The position numbers were made by a program, and so were the translations under genes. This document shows, piece by piece, positions 37,196 to 46,638 of a stretch of DNA of 64,000 nt. This DNA is from Chitinophaga pinensis. GTDB taxonomy: Bacteria; Bacteroidota; Bacteroidia; NS11-12g; UBA955. Each line of letters begins with the position of its first letter. Positions within the stretch are counted from its first letter, which is position 1. The stretch is from contig CAMDAF010000001.1 in NCBI GenBank assembly GCA_945888525.1, forward strand, positions 62,001 to 126,000, written 5' to 3'. Under the pieces are notes generated by a model that searched no databases, was not told where the DNA came from, and saw only the letters and a program-made list of their open reading frames with translations.

Positions 37196-39259
37196 ATGAT
37201 AAAGAAAAAAATTAGAACAATAAACAGAGAGTTAAGTTGGCTCTCGTTTAACGACCGTGTGCTTCAAGAAGCCAATGATGTGCATGTGCCATTATTAGAG
37301 CGATTAAAGTTTTTGGGAATATTTTCTTCAAATTTAGATGAGTTTTTTCGTGTACGTGTTGCCACAAATAAAAGGATGTTGCAGGTAAAAAGCTCCAAAA
37401 CCAACACGATTAATAAAAAAGAGATTCAAGAAGCATTGCAAGATATTTACAACAAAGTTGTTATTCAGCAGGTTAAATTTAACAATATTTACAATCAATT
37501 GCTGAATGAATTTAAAAGCAAAAATGTCTATTTTGTAAACGAAAAACAAATCAATATTCAACAAACCTTAGAGGTTAGAAAGTATTTTAAAGATGAAATC
37601 ATCAATACTATATTTCCACTCATTTTGGATGCAAAACAATCATTTCCATTTTTAAGGGACAATACGGTATACCTGGCTTGTAAGTTAAGTAATTCCATCA
37701 CTAAAGAGAAAAAGTACGCCTTAATTCCATTGCCAACAAAGATTAAGAAACGGTTTTTTCAATTGCCCAAACAAGGCGGAAATACCTACATGATGTTTAT
37801 TGATGATGTCATCAGATGCAATCTTGATGTGGTGTTTTCTAGTTTTGAGTTTAATATGTTCGAAGCTTATACCATCAAGTTAACCCGAGATGCAGAAATT
37901 GATTTAGAAAGTGATGTGTCTTTAGATATTCTGGATACGATCAAGAATTCACTCAAACAACGTAAAAAGGGTCAGCCAGTGCGACTGATTTACGATCAAG
38001 AAATGCCAAAGGATTTTATAAAATTCATCAATCAGAAATTAAAACTTTCGAAAGATGAATTAATCCCAGGTCAGCGTTACCACAACTTCAGGGATTTTAT
38101 TGGATTTCCAGACATTAAAAAAACGGATTTAAAATATCAAAACATCGAACCTTTAGCTATTCCTGAGCTGGATAAGGCAAAAACTTTATTCAATGCCATT
38201 AGAGCAAAGGATTTTTTAATCAGCCATCCCTACCAACCATTTAGTTACATTATTCGTTTGCTGAGAGAGGCTGCAATAGACCCTAATGTTGTTAGCATCA
38301 AAATAACTTTATACAGGGTGGCCGAAAATTCAAATGTTGTAAATGCGTTAATTAATGCGGTAAAAAACGGAAAAAAAGTAATTGTTATGATGGAACTTAA
38401 AGCCCGATTTGATGAAGAACATAATATCTATTGGAGCAATAAGTTAAGAGAGGAGGGGGCAACTGTTTTGTTTACAATACCTAGTTATAAAGTACACACA
38501 AAAATGTGCCTTATCTCACGAAAAGAAAAAACCGGTTTGAAAAATTATGCCCATCTAGGTACTGGTAATTATAATGGTGAAACGGCAAAATTCTATTGCG
38601 ACCATTCTGTTTTTACAAGCAACAAGCGAATTACCGACGAGTTAACAAAAGTGTTTAAATTAATTGCTGATTTCAAGCCTGAAAAATATAAATTCAGCAC
38701 AATATTGGTTTCTCCAATCAATTTAAGAGCCACATTTATCAGACTTATTGATGCAGAAATTTCGAATAAAAAAGCAGGAAAAGAAGCTTACATCATTATG
38801 AAAATGAATAGCTTGGTTGATCTTGAAATTATTGACAAATTGTATACGGCGAGCAATGCAGGTGTGCGAATCGATTTAATTGTAAGAGGCATATGCTGTC
38901 TTGTGCCAGGTGTAAAAGGCAAAAGTGAAAATATAAATGCCATTAGTATTGTCGATAAATTCTTAGAACATGCGCGGGTATATGTGTTTGCCAATGCAGG
39001 TAGAGAGCGCATATATATGGGATCTGCCGATATGATGACAAGAAATCTTGATAACCGAATCGAGGTTTGTTTTCCTGTCATTAGCCCTGATATTAAACAT
39101 GAAATTAAAAAAATGCTAAGTATTCAAATGTCAGACAATGCCAAGGCAAGGATTTTGGATGCCTACCAAATTAATGAATACAAACCCAATGGCATACCAA
39201 GGATACGTTCACAGGTGGAATTTTATAATTATTTAAAAAATAAATATGAAAACACTTAA
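37196..39259 (+). CDS. ppk1: Polyphosphate kinase 1
   Basis: 687 residues. It begins with the N-terminal domain INRELSWLSFNDRVLQEA, continues with the head domain, and has two phospholipase-D-like catalytic halves. The autophosphorylated histidine is H434 in YKVHTKM, and the second conserved histidine is H592 in FLEHARVYVF; GTGNYNGETAKFYCD and MGSADMMTRNLDNRIEV are also present. It polymerises the gamma-phosphate of ATP into polyphosphate, probably at the inner membrane. It is a single gene, with no adjacent ppx. Confidence 0.95.
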   Translation: MIKKKIRTINRELSWLSFNDRVLQEANDVHVPLLERLKFLGIFSSNLDEFFRVRVATNKRMLQVKSSKTNTINKKEIQEALQDIYNKVVIQQVKFNNIYNQLLNEFKSKNVYFVNEKQINIQQTLEVRKYFKDEIINTIFPLILDAKQSFPFLRDNTVYLACKLSNSITKEKKYALIPLPTKIKKRFFQLPKQGGNTYMMFIDDVIRCNLDVVFSSFEFNMFEAYTIKLTRDAEIDLESDVSLDILDTIKNSLKQRKKGQPVRLIYDQEMPKDFIKFINQKLKLSKDELIPGQRYHNFRDFIGFPDIKKTDLKYQNIEPLAIPELDKAKTLFNAIRAKDFLISHPYQPFSYIIRLLREAAIDPNVVSIKITLYRVAENSNVVNALINAVKNGKKVIVMMELKARFDEEHNIYWSNKLREEGATVLFTIPSYKVHTKMCLISRKEKTGLKNYAHLGTGNYNGETAKFYCDHSVFTSNKRITDELTKVFKLIADFKPEKYKFSTILVSPINLRATFIRLIDAEISNKKAGKEAYIIMKMNSLVDLEIIDKLYTASNAGVRIDLIVRGICCLVPGVKGKSENINAISIVDKFLEHARVYVFANAGRERIYMGSADMMTRNLDNRIEVCFPVISPDIKHEIKKMLSIQMSDNAKARILDAYQINEYKPNGIPRIRSQVEFYNYLKNKYENT

Positions 39260-39378
39260 GTTTTTCGCAAGAAGCTAAGACAAGTTACCAATCAAAAAAT
39301 AATTTGTCTTATTTATTGATTTTTGTTTTTGATGGTAAGACTATTGTTCAAATATCTAAAAATAGACTAATTGTGCGC

Positions 39379-40650
39379 TTAGTAGTTTCGCTTATCTCTG
39401 CCGCCGCCATATGACTTTTTGGGCGGTTTATTTCCGCCTGTTTTTGGGGCAGAACCTTGGCCTCTGTTTGGTCTTGGACCATACGATGGTTTGGCTGCCT
39501 TTGGTGGATTTTCATCCAATAAAGGAAAATTATGCCCGTTAATAACTGGGATTTTCATTGAAATTAATTTTTCAATGTTTTTTATGTCAACACGTTCTTC
39601 TGCATCGCAGAATGAATAGGCTGTTCCCTTGTTACCCGCTCTGCCTGTTCTTCCAATTCTGTGCACGTATGTTTCTGAAATATTTGGAATGTCAAAGTTG
39701 ATCACGTATTCCAATTCATCAACATCAATTCCTCTGGCTGCGATATCTGTCGCTACTAAAACGCGGGTCGTTTGTGCCTTAAAGTTGGCCAAAGCTGCCT
39801 GTCTTGCATTCTGAGCCTTGTTGCCATGGATTGCTTGCGCTTTAATGTCGTTTTTTACTAAAACCTTTACAATTTTGTCGGCACCATGTTTGGTTCTTGT
39901 AAACACAAGTACTGTTTTGATTTTAGAATCTTTTAGTATGTCCAAAAGCAATGCATTTTTATTGCCTTTATCTACATAGTACAAAAATTGTTTAATTGTT
40001 TCTGCAGTCGATGACACGGGTGCTACCTCCACTTTTGCAGGATTGCTAAGAATGCTGCTGGCTAATTTTACGATCTCTGGCGGCATGGTGGCAGAGAAAA
40101 ATAAAGATTGTCTTTTCTGAGGCAGTGCTGCTATCAGTTTTTTTACATCATGAATAAATCCCATATCCAACATTCGGTCTGCTTCATCTAATACAAACAT
40201 TTCTATTTGTCTTAAATTAATAAAGCCTTGTTGCATCAAATCAAGCAATCTTCCCGGTGTAGCAACCAAAATGTCAATGCCTCTTTGAAGGGCGTTTACT
40301 TGTGAATGTTGCTTTACGCCACCAAAAATTACCGTATGGTTTAAACGGTGGTATTTGCCATAGGCTTGAATACTCTCACCTATCTGTATCGCCAACTCCC
40401 TAGTTGGGGTAACAATTAGACATCTAATAGGCCTATTTCTAGAATTATTTTCATTTTTGTCTAATAATTGAATGATTGGTATGGAGAAGGCTGCTGTTTT
40501 GCCTGTACCAGTTTGTGCGCAACCTAATAAGTCGCGTCCCTCTAAAACAATTGGAATGGCTTTAGACTGAATAGGGGTGGGTTGGGTATAGCCTTCTTCG
40601 CTTAGGGCTTTGAGTATCTCAGGTGTGAGATTTAAATCTTGAAATGTCAT
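39379..40650 (-). CDS. rhlE: DEAD-box RNA helicase, RhlE type
   Basis: 423 residues. The Q motif ([11 protein letters not shown]), walker [38 protein letters not shown] and [10 protein letters not shown] are all intact. The C-terminal ~45 residues are a Gly/Pro/Lys/Arg-rich tail ([19 protein letters not shown]) typical of RhlE and able to bind RNA. It likely remodels ribosomal or structured RNAs. The nearest good promoter lies ~138 nt upstream of the ATG, giving an unusually long 5' leader for this window. Confidence 0.92.
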   Translation of the reverse strand: MTFQDLNLTPEILKALSEEGYTQPTPIQSKAIPIVLEGRDLLGCAQTGTGKTAAFSIPIIQLLDKNENNSRNRPIRCLIVTPTRELAIQIGESIQAYGKYHRLNHTVIFGGVKQHSQVNALQRGIDILVATPGRLLDLMQQGFINLRQIEMFVLDEADRMLDMGFIHDVKKLIAALPQKRQSLFFSATMPPEIVKLASSILSNPAKVEVAPVSSTAETIKQFLYYVDKGNKNALLLDILKDSKIKTVLVFTRTKHGADKIVKVLVKNDIKAQAIHGNKAQNARQAALANFKAQTTRVLVATDIAARGIDVDELEYVINFDIPNISETYVHRIGRTGRAGNKGTAYSFCDAEERVDIKNIEKLISMKIPVINGHNFPLLDENPPKAAKPSYGPRPNRGQGSAPKTGGNKPPKKSYGGGRDKRNY

Positions 40651-40787
40651 ATTTGTTTAATAAAATACCGATGGGAACTTTTTTGAAAGAAACAATCGCT
40701 AAACCAATAAACGAAAAACCTAAAAAGTTTTTTTGTGATATAAAGAGCCGTGAGATAAATATTCTGAATCAGATCCGAAAGGTTTTG

Positions 40788-40795
40788 CAAAGGTA
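40788..40795 (-). promoter_or_regulatory. rhlE promoter, -7 element (long leader)
   Basis: Minus strand TACCTTTG followed by CA is a perfect TAnnTTTG. It lies 137 nt before the rhlE ATG; no nearer box was seen. Confidence 0.5.
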
Positions 40796-40849
40796 ATGCT
40801 TTTTTACCAATTTCGAATTACTGACTTAATTCACCAGGGAAAATACAAA

Positions 40850-42421
40850 TTATAATTTGATAAGGTGTCTACCAATTTGCCCATTCGGGCTAATTAATTG
40901 ATAGTAATAATTTCCCGGAGGAAGATCATGTCCATCTAAATGGTAGCTGTATTTTCCTTTGTCAACGGTTTCGTTAAGCAAAGTTTTAATCAATCTTCCT
41001 TTGTTGTCAAATAAGTTGAGCTCTACTTTTCCCGCAGGTACACTGTATTCAATATTTGTGAAATCTTTAAATGGGTTGGGGTAGTTTTGAAGTAAACTGA
41101 TTTGTTCAGTTCTGAAATTTTTAACCCATAAACCTTGTTTAAAAATTGGTAAAGTGTCAAAATGTTTTAACAATAAAGAAGTATCTGTTTTGCTGCTTGG
41201 GGTTTGAAACCAATCAATCAATACCGAGGCATATACCTGTCTGAAATCATATTGCATTGGAATATTGTCTCCAACATTGACAGTACTTGGAATATTCGGA
41301 TTGTTGCCAATAATTGTTGGATTCACTTGGGTGCCAAATACGATTAACGGAGCTGCCGCACCATGGTCAGTTCCTCGGCTATCATTGCTTTTTATTCTTC
41401 TTCCAAATTCACTGTAGGTCATGCCCGCAACTCGGTCGGCAATACCCAATTGTTCGCAATCATCTTGAAATGCTGCAATTGCATCTGAAACATTTTTCCA
41501 CAATGTAGCATGGTTTCCCGTTTCATTTCCTCCAGTTGCAGATACCTGATTCGAATGTGTGTCAAATCCACCCAAACTCACAGTGTATATAGGTGTCTTT
41601 AAACCACCTGCAATTAAATTGGCTACTATTTTCAACTGATCTGCTAAGGTATTGTTGCTCGGATAGATTGCTTTGTTGGTGCTTGATTGAGCTGCGGCTT
41701 TTACTGTTGTGTTGTATTCTTGGGTTTGTTGTAAAACAAGGCGCACATAGGTTAACTCGTGGCCAGCAGGTGTATTTGGCGCAGCATCTACGGTGCCACT
41801 TACCAATTGGTAAAAGCTGCTGGGATTTGATATGGCCATCCCGGTGTTTACAGTATTTCCCATCAAAGCCATAGACACGCTGTAGCCAATTGAAATAGCC
41901 AATGGATCAGGGTCATTCAAATTCGGGTATCCATCAGGAAATCCTGGGTATAAATCTTCTAAATACCGGCCTGCCCAGCCTGAATTTAAAAATTGAGAAC
42001 TTTCACTGGCTGTATGCCAAATATCGGTGGCTCTAAAATGCGAAAAATTTGGATTTGGATAACCCACTGCTTGCACAATGTTTACCTTTTGGTTATTGAA
42101 CATCGTTCTCAAGCCTGTCATTGCTGGGTGCATGCCCACTCCGTTAATTCCATTCAAGGTTAATACTTTACTTTCTTGAATCAAAATATTGCTCCGTGCA
42201 TTGGATAGGTTGGTGTATTGGTCGGTAGGGATTATGGTGTTTAGACCATCATTTCCCCCATTCAATTGTATCATTACAAATACCCTCCCGTTTTTGGCTG
42301 CAGCTTCTGAAATCGCTTTGAGCATTGGCGTGGCCGCATATGCTTGAAATTTCATACCGTCGATAAAAAACGGCAACATGGCTGCAGGAATTGCTTTCTT
42401 TAAAAAATCTTTTCTTTTCAT
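40850..42421 (-). CDS. DUF1501 exported protein with T9SS sorting domain
   Basis: 523 residues. The N-terminus MKRKDFLKKAIPAAMLPFF resembles a signal or Tat-like leader. The body is DUF1501, a family in the alkaline phosphatase/sulfatase-like fold group: VMIQLNGGNDGLNTIIP, FSHFRATDIWHTA, YTVSLGGFDTHSNQ, TYSEFGRRIKSNDSRGTDHGAA. The final ~85 residues (LLQNYPNPFKD ... GNYYYQL) form a type A T9SS sorting domain, so it is expected on the surface. The gene starts 5 nt after the DUF1800 stop; the two form an operon. Its biochemical role is unknown. Confidence 0.88.
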   Translation of the reverse strand: MKRKDFLKKAIPAAMLPFFIDGMKFQAYAATPMLKAISEAAAKNGRVFVMIQLNGGNDGLNTIIPTDQYTNLSNARSNILIQESKVLTLNGINGVGMHPAMTGLRTMFNNQKVNIVQAVGYPNPNFSHFRATDIWHTASESSQFLNSGWAGRYLEDLYPGFPDGYPNLNDPDPLAISIGYSVSMALMGNTVNTGMAISNPSSFYQLVSGTVDAAPNTPAGHELTYVRLVLQQTQEYNTTVKAAAQSSTNKAIYPSNNTLADQLKIVANLIAGGLKTPIYTVSLGGFDTHSNQVSATGGNETGNHATLWKNVSDAIAAFQDDCEQLGIADRVAGMTYSEFGRRIKSNDSRGTDHGAAAPLIVFGTQVNPTIIGNNPNIPSTVNVGDNIPMQYDFRQVYASVLIDWFQTPSSKTDTSLLLKHFDTLPIFKQGLWVKNFRTEQISLLQNYPNPFKDFTNIEYSVPAGKVELNLFDNKGRLIKTLLNETVDKGKYSYHLDGHDLPPGNYYYQLISPNGQIGRHLIKL

Positions 42422-42426
42422 ATTGC

Positions 42427-44112
42427 TTATGCCAATTGGTTTTCTGCTAAGTCTAATAAATATTTTAACATGAGGTACAGCCCATTTGTAACCGTAGTCT
42501 TTTTATTGTTGTCTGTTGGGTTGCTTAAATAATCGTTCCATGCATTTGTCCAATAGATGTCATTGTTTTGTCCAAATAACAAGGTGCTTTGCTTTAATCC
42601 CGTTTTTTGGGTTGAACTAATGTCCATTGCATATAGAAAGTCGATTGTTTCTTGAATTAAGATATTGGGGTTTGAAGGATCGGAGGTTTTTTTGGCAAAC
42701 TCTATAACATCTGCTTGAAGTTTTTTACTGCCTTTGTAGGTGAATCCGTAGACAAGTGCTACGGTGTACTGAATGCGTTTGGGTAGGGTGTCCGAATTAA
42801 GCCATAGCTGATGGTATTGAGGTGTTTGGTAATAGGCTGGCCATCCTGAAACACTAGGAGGGTTGCCCAAAAACATTCCTGAAACAGCAGCGCCGGCCCA
42901 AATAGAATAATAGGCATCTTGTGTGTCCTCAGGTGTTAAATTTGGGAATTGTACATTAAATTGCTTGATGACACAACCTAATACATCCAGAGGGTTTTTT
43001 ATGTAACATCCAATGTTTTTGCTGTCATAAAAATGTTCACTCTTGAGCAATGCAGTCAAAAGGGGTTTTAGTTCCCAGTTTGTTTTAAAGTCATTTGCAA
43101 GAGGGATAATAACATTGTTTTCAATATCTGCATCAATGACATAATAAATGAAATACCTGTAGAGTTTTCTAACCACATGCCTTGCTACTACATCACTTTT
43201 AGTGAAAATCATATTGATTAAATCGTCTGTTTCTGTTGCCCCTGCTGCACCTGTCTTTCCAGATATAACTGTGTTGTTGAAAAAGCTTGAAAATGTTTTG
43301 TTGGTTTGATCGTGCAACGCGTCAGAGAAAAAAGTGCTTAAACCCGCATTGTTAATGCGCCATCCAGTTAAAACTTTTGCAGCTGCTTTTACATCGTCTT
43401 CTGTGTATTGACTTTCTGGAAGTTTGCCAAGTGTAAACAACTCCATTAATTCCCTAGCATAGTTTTCGTCTGGTGCCGTTTTGGTGTTGACATAACCATT
43501 AAGATAAATTAACATAGCCATGTCGACGGTTACACTTTTAACCATCGTCTTAAAATTACCGAGGCAATTTTCCCTTAACATCTTATGATGTCGGTAGGCG
43601 ATTATCGGCGATGAAACTTGCTCTACCTCTGTAGCAAAATGGTTGTGCATAAACACCGTCATTTTTTCTCGGATGTGCCTATCAGGATTCAGCACCTGTT
43701 TCATGCTCCAAGCATATAAAGATGCACGTCTTTTTGAAGTGAAATCATTGTTATCAGGGCCATTGACCCATGTTGCGCCAGATGCAATGTCAGGATCAAT
43801 ACTTGATTGCGTATTGTAACCATTAACAGGTGGACTTGGCTGAGCGCTTGGAATGTTTAATAGATAGTCAACCGCATCAGACATGCTCATTGATTTAAAA
43901 AAAGCGATGTCAGACCTGTCAAATCCAAATAAAGTTCGCCTCAACAAATGCTTAACTTGCGTTTCGCCCCATGCACCCGAATAATTCGCTATAGAACCAG
44001 TACCTAAATCTAAGTTATTGGGTTCAACCTGATTTTGAAATTGTTCAATATTTGCTTTTTTGACTGGTTCTTTTTCTACAAAAAGTTCAGAAATGAAATC
44101 TCTTCTTTGCAT
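42427..44112 (-). CDS. DUF1800 protein, partner of DUF1501
   Basis: 561 residues from ATG 44112. Typical DUF1800 blocks are visible: HLLRRTLFGFDRSDIAFF, REKMTVFMHNHFAT, MLIYLNGY, NYARELMELFTLG and GYNTQ/DPDI segments. It begins MQRRDFISELF, with no clear cleavable signal peptide and no C-terminal sorting domain. The DUF1800-DUF1501 pair is widely conserved across bacteria and is of unknown function. A TTG/ATG-type longer start to 44151 crosses the promoter and is rejected. Confidence 0.87.
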   Translation of the reverse strand: MQRRDFISELFVEKEPVKKANIEQFQNQVEPNNLDLGTGSIANYSGAWGETQVKHLLRRTLFGFDRSDIAFFKSMSMSDAVDYLLNIPSAQPSPPVNGYNTQSSIDPDIASGATWVNGPDNNDFTSKRRASLYAWSMKQVLNPDRHIREKMTVFMHNHFATEVEQVSSPIIAYRHHKMLRENCLGNFKTMVKSVTVDMAMLIYLNGYVNTKTAPDENYARELMELFTLGKLPESQYTEDDVKAAAKVLTGWRINNAGLSTFFSDALHDQTNKTFSSFFNNTVISGKTGAAGATETDDLINMIFTKSDVVARHVVRKLYRYFIYYVIDADIENNVIIPLANDFKTNWELKPLLTALLKSEHFYDSKNIGCYIKNPLDVLGCVIKQFNVQFPNLTPEDTQDAYYSIWAGAAVSGMFLGNPPSVSGWPAYYQTPQYHQLWLNSDTLPKRIQYTVALVYGFTYKGSKKLQADVIEFAKKTSDPSNPNILIQETIDFLYAMDISSTQKTGLKQSTLLFGQNNDIYWTNAWNDYLSNPTDNNKKTTVTNGLYLMLKYLLDLAENQLA

Positions 44113-44148
44113 AAAATAATGGAAGTTTAATTTTGGCTTTTGATGAAT

Positions 44149-44156
44149 CAAAAATA
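44149..44156 (-). promoter_or_regulatory. DUF1800-DUF1501 operon promoter, -7 element
   Basis: Minus strand TATTTTTG, matching TAnnTTTG, 36 nt before the DUF1800 ATG. Confidence 0.55.
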
Positions 44157-44765
44157 AAGATTTTTATTTAAATTAGCATGTATTGCCTAAAAAATACAAG
44201 AACTTTTTTAAGTTTTTGAATTCATATTTTTTTTAAATCTTTTTAAATGAGATTGTTGAATCTGATTTTTTTTTCGGAGAAGTCAATAGTTGCCACCGAA
44301 TTATTTTTCATCGTGCTTTTTAAGTTAGCTAAAAGTTAATTCATGTTCACATTGCAAATTTGATTTTTTCTATATTTCGCGGCGTTTTATTTGTTTTCAA
44401 CAGCAGATTTTTAAAGTGTTCTGATTTTTACGCAAGTTGCTCTCTTTTTTCAAAATTGTGCACACCTAGCATCTTTGTGCCTAGTTCCTCTGAGTCATTT
44501 CCAATATCAGTTTTGTTTTTATAAAAAACTTGTATGTTAAAGCCAAAGTAGAGCTCTCTATTGTCTTTTGTGTTTTGCTTCATTGTCTACTTGTTGATAA
44601 CGCAAATGAAACTTTAAGGGTCTAATTAATATTTTTGTACCAATCTATTGCTTTTGTTCTGAGGTGGTATGTTTGATTTTAGCCCAGTATTGACAAATAC
44701 TGAAATTATTTGACAACCTTTTAGCATTCTCAATTGGTGCATATAAAAAATAAAGTTAAGACGAC
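44157..44765. other. ~610-nt intergenic region between divergent units
   Basis: Long AT-rich gap with no convincing gene in any frame. Notable sites: TATTTTTG at 44630-44637 (plus strand; possible promoter for the beta-CASP gene, leader ~130 nt) and a perfect 7-bp inverted repeat CAGTATT-GACA-AATACTG at 44685-44702. The rest shows only poly-T tracts. Confidence 0.45.
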
Positions 44766-46178
44766 ATGAATATCACATTTTGGGGAGCAGCCAGACAAGT
44801 CACAGGAAGTATGCATTTGCTGACTTTAAAGTCGGGATATAATATTTTAATTGACTGTGGTCTTGATTATGAAAATCGAGATGATTTTGATGCCAATAAC
44901 AGAAATTTTCCTTTTTTGCCAGAAGAAATTGATCTCGTTATCTTAACACATTCGCACATTGACCATTCCGGCAATTTGCCCAATTTGGTGCGTCAAGGCT
45001 ATAGTGGGCAAATATTATGCTCTGAGGCAAGCGTTGAATTGACGCAAAATCTATTGCTCGATTCATTAAATGTTCAACAAATACAGAGTCAGAAAAAACA
45101 TAGAAACAAAAAGAATTCTAAAAGACCTGTTAGACAAAGTAAAGCTGAGCAAGTCGCAACATTGTACAACAGAATTCATGTTACCCAAACCCATGATGCA
45201 ATGGTGGGAATTGATTTTTATAAACCATTTAAGGTGAGCGATGAATTGACCATTGAACTGTTTGAGGCTGGTCATATTTTAGGTGCAGCTTCTGTCAAAG
45301 CAACGGTTAATGAGGATGGTGTGATTAAAGTCATTGGTTTTACAGGAGATTTAGGCAACTATAATTCAAAATTAGTAAAAGACCCTGTACCAATGCCGGG
45401 CCTAGATTATTTAGTAAGTGAGAGTACTTATGGTGCTCGATTGCATAGCCATTCTGGCGATGCCAGTTCGGTCTTGCTTGAATATGTCAACAATACTTGT
45501 GTAAAGTATAAGGGTAAATTGGTTATTCCTGCCTTCAGCGTAGGACGAACACAGTCAATTCTGTTTGCATTTAATGAATTATATGTTAAAGGTTTGTTGC
45601 CAAACGTGAAAGTTTTTACAGACAGTCCTTTGGCCATCAAAACAACTAAAATGTATGCCGCGCATATTTCTGGTTTGAATGATGAAGCAAAAGAATTTTA
45701 CAATACCCATGGCAATTTATTTTCCTTTCCAGAATTATACACCATCGAAAACAACAACGACAGCAAAATGATTTCGATGATGCCTGAGCCTGTCGTGATT
45801 ATATCCGCAGCGGGAATGGTCGAAGGTGGCAGAATTCAAGAACATGTTAGAAATAACATAGGCGATGCATACAGCACCATTTTAATTGCAGGGTATTGTG
45901 CAGAAGGTACTTTAGGGGCTGAATTGTTAAAAGGTAGACCAACTGTAATGATAAGTAAACGTGTTAAACAGGTCTATGCTAAGGTTGCAAGAACAGATGT
46001 TTTTAGCGCACATCCCGACCGTGAAGGTTTGTTAAAGTACTTTGCCAATTCGCAAGTCGACAAATTGAAAAAATTATTTTTAGTCCATGGTGATTTGGAG
46101 AGTATGGAAGGCCTGAAAGCATACATTAAGTCAAACAATGTTGAACTGCCTATCCAAGGGGAGACGTTTGAACTTTAA
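44766..46178 (+). CDS. Beta-CASP metallo-beta-lactamase RNA nuclease (paralogue 2)
   Basis: 470 residues, same plan as the gene at 16.05 kb: zinc motif THSHIDHSG, FEAGHILGAAS, FTGDLGNYN, beta-CASP start GKLVIPAFSVGRTQS, ISAAGMVEGGRI, and C-terminal SAHPDRE and LVHGDLESM. It has a Lys/Arg-rich insertion near residue 110 (QKKHRNKKNSKRP) that could aid RNA binding. The two copies are clearly diverged, so the duplication is old or one arrived by transfer. RNA substrate unknown. Confidence 0.87.
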   Translation: MNITFWGAARQVTGSMHLLTLKSGYNILIDCGLDYENRDDFDANNRNFPFLPEEIDLVILTHSHIDHSGNLPNLVRQGYSGQILCSEASVELTQNLLLDSLNVQQIQSQKKHRNKKNSKRPVRQSKAEQVATLYNRIHVTQTHDAMVGIDFYKPFKVSDELTIELFEAGHILGAASVKATVNEDGVIKVIGFTGDLGNYNSKLVKDPVPMPGLDYLVSESTYGARLHSHSGDASSVLLEYVNNTCVKYKGKLVIPAFSVGRTQSILFAFNELYVKGLLPNVKVFTDSPLAIKTTKMYAAHISGLNDEAKEFYNTHGNLFSFPELYTIENNNDSKMISMMPEPVVIISAAGMVEGGRIQEHVRNNIGDAYSTILIAGYCAEGTLGAELLKGRPTVMISKRVKQVYAKVARTDVFSAHPDREGLLKYFANSQVDKLKKLFLVHGDLESMEGLKAYIKSNNVELPIQGETFEL

Positions 46179-46230
46179 AGACTTTGTCATTTAGTTTTTT
46201 TTATTCAACGGTTTGGATTTTAAAAAAATC

Positions 46231-46560
46231 TTACAATAATTCCTTTTCTGGATCCCAAAACAATTGATCAAAATTTACAACTTGATCATTTTTGATTTCA
46301 ATGCCTTCATTTTCCAATAATTCTTGCATGGTATTGCCCCTAAAATGCATTTTTCCTGTCAATAGGCCATTTCGATTGAGTACCCTATGCGCCGGAATCC
46401 TATCTTCAAGCCCATGTGAGGCATTCATTGCCCAACCAACCATTCTGCTGGATGACTTTGTCCCTAAGTAGGCAGCAACAGCTCCATAGCTAGTAACACG
46501 GCCATAAGGGATGAGTTTTACCACCTCAAATACACTGTTGAAAAAGTTTTGTTTTGTCAT
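46231..46560 (-). CDS. Alkyltransferase-like (ATL) DNA-repair protein
   Basis: 109 residues, the size of the C-terminal DNA-binding part of O6-methylguanine methyltransferase. The helix-turn-helix core (IPYGRVTSYGAVAAYLG, SSRMVGWAMN) is intact, but the acceptor motif PCHRV reads P56-A57-H58-R59-V60, so the alkyl-acceptor cysteine is missing. ATL proteins bind O6-alkylguanine and hand the lesion to nucleotide excision repair. The gene is divergent from the thioredoxin-like gene. Confidence 0.88.
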   Translation of the reverse strand: MTKQNFFNSVFEVVKLIPYGRVTSYGAVAAYLGTKSSSRMVGWAMNASHGLEDRIPAHRVLNRNGLLTGKMHFRGNTMQELLENEGIEIKNDQVVNFDQLFWDPEKELL

Positions 46561-46618
46561 ATTTATGTCAGCAAACTATTTTGGCAAAATTATTGTCTAT
46601 AGTCTAAATAAAGAATAA

Positions 46619-46626
46619 TAAATTTG
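46619..46626 (+). promoter_or_regulatory. Promoter of the TlpA-like gene, -7 element
   Basis: TAAATTTG followed by CA, 12 nt before the ATG at 46639; matches TAnnTTTG. Confidence 0.6.
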
Positions 46627-46638
46627 CAATTGTATAAA

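Noticed and set aside
39277-39310. Terminator after ppk1
   Set aside because: AAGACAA / TTGTCTT pair is separated by a 20-nt loop and lacks a good T-run; too weak to call.
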